Virus record (IMG/VR): IMGVR_UViG_3300009551_000049
Coordinates: 1-64,000 of that record
Source of the DNA: a virus
Length of the DNA stretch: 64,000 bases
Reading direction: 5' to 3' (one strand)
Below are positions 1 to 8,000 of this stretch, piece by piece. The notes below the pieces were generated by a model. It searched no databases, was not told the origin of the DNA, and saw only the letters and a program-made list of their open reading frames with translations. The position numbers and the translations under genes are program-made. Each line of letters begins with the position of its first letter. The stretch's first letter is position 1.

Positions 1-1
1 G

Positions 2-250
2 CAAAAACGTCAGACCAGCCTGAATACGGAACTGGCTCCGGTGGAAAAGCAGGGATTGGATGCAAACGGAATCGTACTCGATCCTCAAACCGGACAGTGG
101 AAACCGGCTTCCACACCATCTTGGCTTGCCCGCCAGCCAAAGCCGCTGAAACAGCTCGACCGCGCCACGGCATTGCAATATCTGACCAAGGCGAACGGTG
201 ATAAAACTGTTGCGCGTCAGATGGCCTCCGCTGACGGATATTCTTATTGA
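2..250 (+). CDS. 3' end of a phage gene, probable virion protein (partial)
   Basis: The reading frame is open from the window edge to a TGA at 248-250, so only the last 82 or so residues are present and the true start lies outside. A GTG at 41 is inside the frame and need not be a start. The visible part is hydrophilic and ends in DGYSY. No family is recognised. Its place just before two very large virion-type genes suggests a structural role, by context only. The stop codon is the first part of a recurring near-palindrome (249-270). Confidence 0.6.
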   Translation, partial: QKRQTSLNTELAPVEKQGLDANGIVLDPQTGQWKPASTPSWLARQPKPLKQLDRATALQYLTKANGDKTVARQMASADGYSY

Positions 251-270
251 CCGTGCCAAATCTTGCACAC
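249..270. promoter_or_regulatory. Recurrent intergenic near-palindrome, copy 1
   Basis: The element starts GACCGTGCCAAATCTTGCAC and overlaps the stop of the preceding gene, 51 bp before the GTG of the 956-aa virion gene. It shares its first ten bases and the TTGCA right arm with the copies at 20508 and 31544. The right arm ends CAC rather than CGG, so the hairpin here is weaker. Function is inferred from recurrence at unit boundaries. Confidence 0.45.
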
Positions 271-320
271 TCTAATTATTTAAGCTTGTATTGACAAGGG
301 TTCGGGTGTAGAAAGTTTTT

Positions 321-3191
321 GTGGATATTTTTGACCAGCTTGATGATGGCGCGAAACCGGCACCCGCTCAGGATATTTTTGACACGCTCACGACCCAGAA
401 GCCGCCCGCGCAAAAACCTGCCACCGATATTTTTGACGAGGTTGCGCCACCAACTCCACCCCCGGCTCCCATCGCTGCGCCAAAGGTCGTCGCGTCACCC
501 AAGTCCGCTCCATTGCCTCCGATAGACTTCAGCAATGTTGATGCTACCAAGGGTTCTGAAAGCGGCGGCTTCGGTGAAATAACGGGCAACGAATGGCAGG
601 CAAAGCAATTGGCGAAGTTCACCAAACCAGCGGATGCAGTGCTGGCGAAGCTGGCCCCGAAGGTCGAGACACCGGAACAAAAGGGGCAGCTCGAAAAGGC
701 TGTCGCGGACATTAATGCGTCCAAACTGGAAACGCCCGGCACGGCCAAGCAGGCTCTCACCGCCGCATTTTCTCCACCCAAGCCTTTTACTGACTTGGTT
801 GAAATCGGTCGCGGCATCCAGCAAGACAACCGTGACACTGTTTTGGCCATGCGAAATCTGGCGGCAAAGCATGGCATCGACCCAGACAAGGCCGCAAAGC
901 TTCCGTCGCTGGCCGAGCAGTACATGCGGGGCGGTGCCAATGCCCTCCTTGATACGGCCCTGTCATTCACGTCCCCCGGCGGGTTGGTAACCCTCGGGTT
1001 TGGATCACTGCCAAAGGCGGTTCAAAAATCTGCCTCGGTGGGATTCTCCGCGCAGATGCTTTCACAATTTCCAGATGCAGCCCAACAGTTGCTTGATGAG
1101 GAGTCGAAGCCAGACAGTGAAAAGGATCACGTTAAAATCGCTCAACTGTATCTTGGCGCGATGGGTGACGCCGGTTTCGGCATCCTCGCCGGTACGCACG
1201 GGCTTTTACCTTCCGTTCCTGAAACCATAACCCCCCAGAAAGGAGTCCCCAATGCCAGCCAAATCACAAGCCCAGAGAGCGTTCTTGAATCTCAAGTACG
1301 GCCACAAGTGGGTGAAGAAACACGGATTCGACAACAAGGGCAAGCTGCCGAAGCACGTCCCGAAAAAACGCAAGTTGTCCCTTCGCCGGTCGAGGCGCAA
1401 AGCGTACTAACACCGCCGCCCGCGCCCGAGCCGGTCGTATCACCGACCACCAAGCCGGTTGATGTCATCCAGAAAGTGCTGGCCATTCCGCCAAAGGATT
1501 TGATGGCCAGCTTTCCGATGGGTGAAAACAACCTCACAGGCAGTGCGTACCGCCTTGGCCGCAACCTCACAAGCCCTGATGAGCTTACGGCCTTGCAGGA
1601 CGCCCAGACGGAAACCAAGGCCCGTGTGGACAAGTTCAGGAAAGATGGCGACCTGAACAACGCGATGATTGAAGCCGCGCGCCACCAGTTTTTTAACGAG
1701 GCGTATCAAGCGGCTACCGGCACTGGTAGCGCGAGGCTCGCGCTTGCAAAAGACCCGAACTACAAGCCTCCGTTTCCTGTGCCTGCTGAAAAACAGTCAG
1801 CAGTTTCCGTGGCGCAACCAGAAAAAACGCCAGTTGCTTCCGATATTGAGCTTGCACGTCAGACACTAGAAAAAGAAGGCAAACTGACAGTCTCGTTAGT
1901 ACAGCGCAGAAATAAACTAGGATATGTCAAATCTGCCGCTGCGGTTGATGCGTTGGCTGCGAATGGTGAAATTGTAAAACAGCCGGATGGAACATGGGTA
2001 AAATCTCCTCCACGCGAAATAATCGAGCCATCTCAAGACACCCAAGTTGGCGAAAACGCGGCTGGCGAAAAACTGTACGAGCGCAAGGATGGTTCGAGAT
2101 ACCGGATACAGGGCGGCAAACCCAATTTCGGCGGCGACCTCGCGCCAAAGCCTGCGGTTGAGAAAGCGGCTCCTGTTGCTGCTGAATTGAAAGTTGGCGA
2201 TCCAATAAAACTCATGGGTGTTGACAGCGTTCTTGCCGATACGCACACCGAGGACGGGATGAAGTATGAGATTTTCAACGGTGCCGCGCTTGGCGAGAAA
2301 AGGGCGGCGATTCGCGCCACAAACCTCGACACCGGCAACATCACAACCCTCAAGCAGTATCCCGACTACGATGCCGCAATGAAGGATTGGAATGGCGTGG
2401 TGAAGCGCGAAAAGACATGGGAGGAAACCGCCCGTGGCCGCAGCGTCTATAAATCCAACCTCGCCACTGAAAATGCCAAGGATGAAAAAGTCGTTGCTGC
2501 GATGAAGGCCGCGCCTTCGTATCCTAAGTTAAAAGCCGCTTACGATAGATTTCGCCGCAGCTTGTATGGAAAATCGTACAATCCGACAGTCATCGAAACG
2601 AAGCCTTGGGATATGCTGGATTCCAGTTCCGGCGTGATGAACGCCAAAAGCGCGATGGCAAAGACGTTGCGTGAACTGGAAAGCAAAGTGTTCGCCGAAT
2701 CTGGATTGCCTCGCAAAAAGCCTGACTCGAAGTTTCGCGGCGGCACGGGTGTTGATTGGGATAAGGTTCAGGTCGAAAAGCCCAAACCCGCCGAATCAGC
2801 CGCCGTTCCAAACCACATCCAAATTCGTCAGGAGGGCCAGCGTCAATTCGAGTTCGACAACAAGTACGCGAAGCTGATGAAGGCTGGAAAAGGCGAAAAG
2901 GATGCTGCTGCCAACGAGTTTTCACCGGAGGATGCAAAGACTGCACTGGCAAGGCTTGAGGCCGCGCCGGGATTTGATGCAGAGGCAAAGGCATCACTTG
3001 AGCGTCGAATCGGTGGCGTATCTGAAACCCCCAAACTCGCCGTCGAAAACGGATACGAATCACCCGAGGCGTTCGCCGATGACTTCGCCAAAAACCGTGA
3101 TGCCGAAGTGAACGAAACCGAGGAGGAATTTTTGAACCGGAGGCATTGCATGGGCACCATCCCGAGCCGGAAATCCATGCTCAACGAATAA
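321..3191 (+). CDS. Large polyvalent virion protein, 956 aa
   Basis: Starts with GTG. The N-terminus carries three spaced copies of the tetrapeptide DIFD (about residues 2, 19 and 36) separated by Pro/Ala linkers. Residues 200-300 contain hydrophobic Gly/Ala-rich stretches, residues 310-390 are a Pro-rich linker, and the rest is charged and helix-prone. This architecture and the position beside an 1841-aa gene match the large internal or ejected proteins of podovirus-like phages; no enzyme motif was found. The Pro-rich linker coincides with a small gene in another frame (1252-1410). It is followed two bases later by a small protease-like gene. Role in the virion is inferred from context and length. 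Confidence 0.7.
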   Translation: MDIFDQLDDGAKPAPAQDIFDTLTTQKPPAQKPATDIFDEVAPPTPPPAPIAAPKVVASPKSAPLPPIDFSNVDATKGSESGGFGEITGNEWQAKQLAKFTKPADAVLAKLAPKVETPEQKGQLEKAVADINASKLETPGTAKQALTAAFSPPKPFTDLVEIGRGIQQDNRDTVLAMRNLAAKHGIDPDKAAKLPSLAEQYMRGGANALLDTALSFTSPGGLVTLGFGSLPKAVQKSASVGFSAQMLSQFPDAAQQLLDEESKPDSEKDHVKIAQLYLGAMGDAGFGILAGTHGLLPSVPETITPQKGVPNASQITSPESVLESQVRPQVGEETRIRQQGQAAEARPEKTQVVPSPVEAQSVLTPPPAPEPVVSPTTKPVDVIQKVLAIPPKDLMASFPMGENNLTGSAYRLGRNLTSPDELTALQDAQTETKARVDKFRKDGDLNNAMIEAARHQFFNEAYQAATGTGSARLALAKDPNYKPPFPVPAEKQSAVSVAQPEKTPVASDIELARQTLEKEGKLTVSLVQRRNKLGYVKSAAAVDALAANGEIVKQPDGTWVKSPPREIIEPSQDTQVGENAAGEKLYERKDGSRYRIQGGKPNFGGDLAPKPAVEKAAPVAAELKVGDPIKLMGVDSVLADTHTEDGMKYEIFNGAALGEKRAAIRATNLDTGNITTLKQYPDYDAAMKDWNGVVKREKTWEETARGRSVYKSNLATENAKDEKVVAAMKAAPSYPKLKAAYDRFRRSLYGKSYNPTVIETKPWDMLDSSSGVMNAKSAMAKTLRELESKVFAESGLPRKKPDSKFRGGTGVDWDKVQVEKPKPAESAAVPNHIQIRQEGQRQFEFDNKYAKLMKAGKGEKDAAANEFSPEDAKTALARLEAAPGFDAEAKASLERRIGGVSETPKLAVENGYESPEAFADDFAKNRDAEVNETEEEFLNRRHCMGTIPSRKSMLNE
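1252..1410 (+). CDS. Nested out-of-frame small basic protein, 52 aa
   Basis: This frame lies wholly inside the 956-aa gene, shifted by one. It has an AGGAG Shine-Dalgarno at 1241-1245, six bases before the ATG, one of the best ribosome sites in this part of the window. The product starts MPAKSQAQRAFLNLKYGHKW, continues with many Lys and Arg and ends KAY. The MPAKSQAQR-type beginning is familiar from small phage head-region proteins, and the composition is typical of a real basic protein rather than a shadow frame. The enclosing frame reads as a low-complexity linker here, which would tolerate overprinting. Function unknown; nucleic-acid binding is possible from charge. Confidence 0.6.
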   Translation: MPAKSQAQRAFLNLKYGHKWVKKHGFDNKGKLPKHVPKKRKLSLRRSRRKAY

Positions 3192-3192
3192 T

Positions 3193-3573
3193 ATGAGAAT
3201 CTTAATCGAAACAATTCCTCACGCATCGCAGGCTTACCCGACTGTGGGCGACTGGCGAAGGGATTCCGATGGCACATTGCACATCAAGGTAAGCGAAGAA
3301 ATCGGCGACAAGTTCGCACTGCTGGTGGCCTTGCATGAGCTTATTGAGGTCACACTTTGCGAGGAACGGGGTGTAACTTGCGAACAAGTGGACGCCTTTG
3401 ACAAGGAATTCGAGGCCATGCGAAAAGAGGATGATGACAGCGAGCCGGGCGACCACCCAGAAGCCCCGTACCGCAGGGAGCATTTTTTCGCCACCAGCAT
3501 TGAACGCCTGATGGCCGCTGAAATGGGCGTTGACTGGCAAGCCTACGATGGCGCAATAATGAAACTGCCATGA
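3193..3573 (+). CDS. Phage protein with HELIE motif, 126 aa
   Basis: Begins at ATG 3193, one base after the preceding stop, and its stop overlaps the next start (ATGA). Residues 44-52 read VALHELIEV, a helix with His-Glu-x-x-Glu resembling a zincin HExxH helix but with Glu in place of the second His. Later residues include HFFATSIERLMA, also helical. Small proteins of this type are common in phage genomes without an assigned role. A metal-dependent peptidase or a metal-binding structural protein is possible; no activity can be claimed from this sequence. Confidence 0.7.
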   Translation: MRILIETIPHASQAYPTVGDWRRDSDGTLHIKVSEEIGDKFALLVALHELIEVTLCEERGVTCEQVDAFDKEFEAMRKEDDDSEPGDHPEAPYRREHFFATSIERLMAAEMGVDWQAYDGAIMKLP

Positions 3574-4871
3574 GCGAAGATTTATCAAGCAGGACTTTTT
3601 GCGTTTTTGACCACTTTGGTTTGTTTGTGGGTTTGGCCCAACGGCTTTCCGAAAGTGGGGCGCGCGTCCTATACTGTACTCCCGTGGATCGGTATGACCG
3701 CATCACCGAGGCGGCGGTAGGCGAGGGGCTGAAAGGAATCGAACACGTTGAGGAGTTTTGGAAGTACAAAAGCGAAATCGACTGCTTTGTTTTTCCTGAC
3801 ATCCGGCACAGCGGACTTCAAAGCGAACTTCGGTCACAGGGGCTACCCGTCTGGGGAAGCCATGACGGGATGGAGCTAGAACAGGCCCGCATCTTTTTCC
3901 TTAAAAAACTCGACGAGCTTGGGTTGGACGTTCCGCCATACCAAGTCATCGTCGGCATGACAAATTTAGGCCTTTTCCTGAAGGATAAAAAAGACATCTG
4001 GATAAAAACCTCGAAGTGGCGCGGCACATGGGAAACAACCCATTGGCGGGACTGGAAAAAAGACCACCAGCGGCTTGATTACTGGTCTGTGAAATATGGC
4101 GGACTCAAAGAGCAGATAAAATTTATCTGCTTCGAGAAAATCGAAACCGACCTTGAAATTGGTGCCGATACATATTGCGTGGACGGTCAATGGCCATCGC
4201 ATATGCTTCACGGCATCGAGCGCAAAGATGCCGCCTATTTTTCAGCCGTCACCGAACGCGAAAAGATGCCAGAACAGCTATTGCCCATCATGGAGGCGTT
4301 GTCGCCGTATCTCAAAGAGGTCGGTTATCGCAACCAATGGAGCATGGAGGTTCGGGTTACGAAGGACAAAAATTACTTCATTGATGCCACCTGTCGTGGC
4401 GGGTTGCCTTCCACCAATAGCTTTCTCGCGGCAAAGAACGTGGCCGAGGTAATCTATTATGGTGCGCGCGGCGAATTCGTTGAGATTGATTACGGCTTCA
4501 AATTCAGCGCAGAGTGCATGGTAAACGCCAAGGCTGACTCCGACACTTGGATTTCGCTGGAGCTTGACCCGAAGGTGCGGGCCAACTTTTTGGCCCAACA
4601 ATGTTGTGAAGAAGACGGGCTGCTCTGGTATCCCCCGCTGGACGGTGGTGGCAATAACCTCGGCTGGCTCCGGTCGGTCGGTAACACGCCCAAGGAGGTT
4701 CTTGAAAATATGAACAAGCTGGCGGATGCCCTGCCGGACGGCGTTGATGCCCAAGTCGAGGAGCTGGCGGATGTCATCCGTGAAATAGCGTCCGAACAGG
4801 ATCAAGGGATTCATTTCACCGATGCCCCGATGCCCGAACCAAGCGTAGTGCTTGAACCCTCCAAAAAATGA
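3570..4871 (+). CDS. ATP-grasp family ligase, 433 aa
   Basis: The first 100 residues resemble the N-terminal fold of phosphoribosylglycinamide-synthetase-like ATP-grasp enzymes (short beta strands, VFDHFGL, CFVFPDIRHSG). The ATP-grasp part follows: a lysine-bearing strand IWIKTSKWRG near residue 146, a glycine-rich segment around GADTYCVDGQW near 197, and the metal/ATP-binding stretch EVRVTKDKNYFIDATCRGG near 259-278, where Glu, Asp and Arg stand at the expected places. These enzymes join a carboxylate to an amine or thiol through an acyl-phosphate. The acceptor is unknown. It sits between virion-protein genes with overlapping starts, so modification of a virion component or a host metabolite are both open. 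Confidence 0.7.
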   Translation: MSEDLSSRTFCVFDHFGLFVGLAQRLSESGARVLYCTPVDRYDRITEAAVGEGLKGIEHVEEFWKYKSEIDCFVFPDIRHSGLQSELRSQGLPVWGSHDGMELEQARIFFLKKLDELGLDVPPYQVIVGMTNLGLFLKDKKDIWIKTSKWRGTWETTHWRDWKKDHQRLDYWSVKYGGLKEQIKFICFEKIETDLEIGADTYCVDGQWPSHMLHGIERKDAAYFSAVTEREKMPEQLLPIMEALSPYLKEVGYRNQWSMEVRVTKDKNYFIDATCRGGLPSTNSFLAAKNVAEVIYYGARGEFVEIDYGFKFSAECMVNAKADSDTWISLELDPKVRANFLAQQCCEEDGLLWYPPLDGGGNNLGWLRSVGNTPKEVLENMNKLADALPDGVDAQVEELADVIREIASEQDQGIHFTDAPMPEPSVVLEPSKK

Positions 4872-5032
4872 GCAGAATGCCTATATTAAAAAATACCTGC
4901 GTCGTCCGCTGCGAGTGCGGATGCAAGCGCGATGTACGAACCAGTCCGCGCTGGCTAAAGAGCGGCAGGCATGTTTTCTTTGAGAAAGCCTGCAATATAA
5001 GATTCAATAGTGAACATCCGAACAAGCCATAA
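4868..5032 (+). CDS. Small Cys-rich protein, 54 aa
   Basis: ATG 4868 overlaps the stop of the ATP-grasp gene (ATGA), and its TAA shares a base with the ATG of the giant virion gene, so it is tightly coupled on both sides. Cysteines cluster at residues 11-19 (CVVRCECGC) with another at 42, suggesting a zinc- or disulfide-bound knuckle. The rest is basic. No family is recognised. Confidence 0.6.
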   Translation: MSRMPILKNTCVVRCECGCKRDVRTSPRWLKSGRHVFFEKACNIRFNSEHPNKP

Positions 5033-8000
5033 TGATTAAGTGTCCTCCAAAAAATTACGCTTTCGGCCTGCTCAAAAGCGGCCTCGGTGAAGCCCGCGCC
5101 CACATCGCCTACCAACGCAATGGATTTGAAGTGCCTGAAATTGAGAAGGCGTTGGACTTGCTTGGAATGGACAAAGAGGCATGGCGCGACAGCAAAGGCC
5201 GCACACTGCATCAGGTGAAAGCTCTGAACGCTACTGCTAAAACTGTTCGTGAATCTGGGGGGCCGATTCTTCCAAAATCTGAACCATCCGCACCTTCTGG
5301 AATTGCCCCAGAATCAAAAGTGCGCGTAGGCAAAGACCCGAGGCTTCACACCGTGGTTCGGGAGCTTCCAAAGTCACAAGGCGACCTGCCGGACGAGAAA
5401 TTTTATGAAGTCAGAAACGACAAAACCGGAGAAGTCCAGACGGTCGAATCGAAAGACATTACGCCCGTCACTGAGCGGACTGCTGCTGAAAAATCTGCTG
5501 TTAAGCCCGATAGCCTTGACGACCAATTGCGGTCATACAAGCTCGACCCATCAGCATTCCCAGACGCCGCCAGCAAGCGGGCCGCACTGAAGCGGGCGAA
5601 AGCCACATCCGAACCGGCGGCAAATCTCGGAGAAGGCTTGCCCGCCGGTCAAGGTTCATCTGATGCCCAGATACTTGAATCAATCAAGGGCGAGCCTACT
5701 CACGGATTCAGGGTCAATGTCATCTCGCGGGATCAGGCCGAACAAATCACCAGCAGGCCCGAGGCGCGCGGCTACGGCGGTTTCTTTGGTAACGGCGAAA
5801 TCTATTTCGTGCGCGAGAACGTGAACACGAAAAATCCCGAGCTGGTACGCCAGTTGTTACGGGAGGAAATCGGCCACGGACTTTTACGCACCGAGAACGG
5901 GGCTAAATTGCTGGAAGAAGTCTTTGGCCGCGCCCGCCGTGAATTGACGGAGGCTGAAAAGGCTCCGCTCCGTGCCGCTGGTTACAAAGAGCATCAGTTG
6001 CTTGACGAGTTCATTGCCAAGTCAGCGCGGGAGAACCGGCCTTGGTGGTCGGAGGTCATTCTTACCATCAAGTCTTGGCTGGCCAAGCTCGGGTTGAATC
6101 TTTCCAACGAAGATGCCGCCCGCTTGCTGCTACGTCGAATCAAGGAAAATCAATCCAGTCAAATTGAAGGCGTCGACATTGCACCGGGCCAGCCCGTGCC
6201 ACCGGACGAAGCCTTGGATGAAGAAAAACCACCCACGATCCAGATTGCCGGTCGCACCTATGTTGTCCCAGATGAAACGCTGATTGCGTCCAAGTTCACA
6301 CCTGAACAGATTGAAGACGGCAAGAAACGCGCAACCGCCGTTGCCGCTAGTCTTAAACTTCCGGGCAACGTGGATACGCGCGCAGACGGCTCGCTTTTCA
6401 ACGTGGACGGCGACTCCAATGTTGGCAGCGATGGCAAGCCGGTTTTCGACTATTCCACCGAAGTCAGCAGGCTGCGCGATGAGCTTGTCAAAGCGCATCA
6501 GGCCAACGACGAGGTTTTGACCGCCCAGTTGGTCAAGCTTATCAATTACAACCACGATGAGTGGCCAAAGCTAGTGGCCAAGCCGCTGGCGGATGAATTG
6601 AGGGGGCTGGCGGCGGCAAAGTCGAGCTTCTATGGCCAAATGTTGCGGATGATAAAGGGCGCGGCGGTGTCGAAAGACCTGCGCTCCATCGCCCGTAATC
6701 TTGATTTCTCACTGAAGCGTCTTTACTCCGCCAATTTCGGGGGCGATGCGTATGAGACTTTTGTAAGCCGTATCATACAAAACTTTCGTGACTATTTCAC
6801 GCCCGAGCAGTTGGACAAATTTGGCACCGACAATCCCAATCTGGTGGAACAGGTTGAATTGCTGGCCGCGACCGCACGGGCGGAAACTGCGAACCGGCTG
6901 TACCGCCAGATTCAGTCCAAGCTGAACCCTAAGAATATCACGCCCGCCAAGCTCGAAAAAAATGCCATCGCGCGCGAGGAATTCGAGGCCTTGATTCAGC
7001 AGCTTGAAAAAATCGGCGTGGACATCCCCGAGAAAAAGAACGCGAAGATGTCCGCGCGCGAAAAACTGCTGTTGCTGGTCAAAGACAAAACCATCGAGAA
7101 GGTGAATGCCGATGTCGAAGCGGCCATCAAATACGGTTTGAGCGAAGCGGGCAAACAGGCTGCTCGCAATGAACTGCTGGGCAACAAGGCCGCTATCGAG
7201 GAGCTGGATGCGCGCTACCTTGCGGGCGAGGAACCGACGCCAGAGCAGATTACCAAGGGTCTTGAGTTACAGGCTTTCCGTGGCATCAAAGGGCTGCGCG
7301 ATACATGGCTTAGTTATGATCCGGTGACGACCAAGCTGGTACAGGACATTGTTAAGGGCGATTTCAAGGGCGTTCGTTTCGGCATTCCGAAAAAGCAGCC
7401 GGTGGACACCCGTTTGAGCCTGACGGAACTGGCCAAGCAGCCGGATGCCGAGATTACCCGCGTTCTGGATGCGTACCTGAAGAACATCGAGGACAATCTG
7501 GACATCGCGGGCGCATCGCCGGAAACACGCCAGCGCATCCGTGACACGGTTCAAAAACAGGTTGCCGACCAGATTGAAAACGTCATCCGCCCCAAGGTGC
7601 GCGACATCATGTTTAGCGCGCCCAAGGAAAAAGGCTCGGCCAAGACTGACGAGCAAAAGCTGGCGGAGCAAATCAACGCCGGGTTGTTCAAGGATGAACG
7701 GCTGAAGGTACCGGAGATGGTTGAGCACGTGGCGGGCAAGAGCCTTGTCAAAAAATTAACGCCGAAAGTTGGCGATTTGGCACGGGTTATTCTGGATACG
7801 CCATCGTTCAAGCAGGCGGACATGGAGAAGCAGATTGCCGACAAGGTTGTTTCCGACCTCGGAGTTACACCCGATCAGGCTGAGAATCTTGCCAAAGTCA
7901 TTTACGCTTCGCTGAAGCCGAAGATTACCGAGGCCCGCGCTGCCGCCCAAGAAAAAGCGGTGAAGTCGATGACACCGCGTGAGCAGGCGGTGATTCCAAA

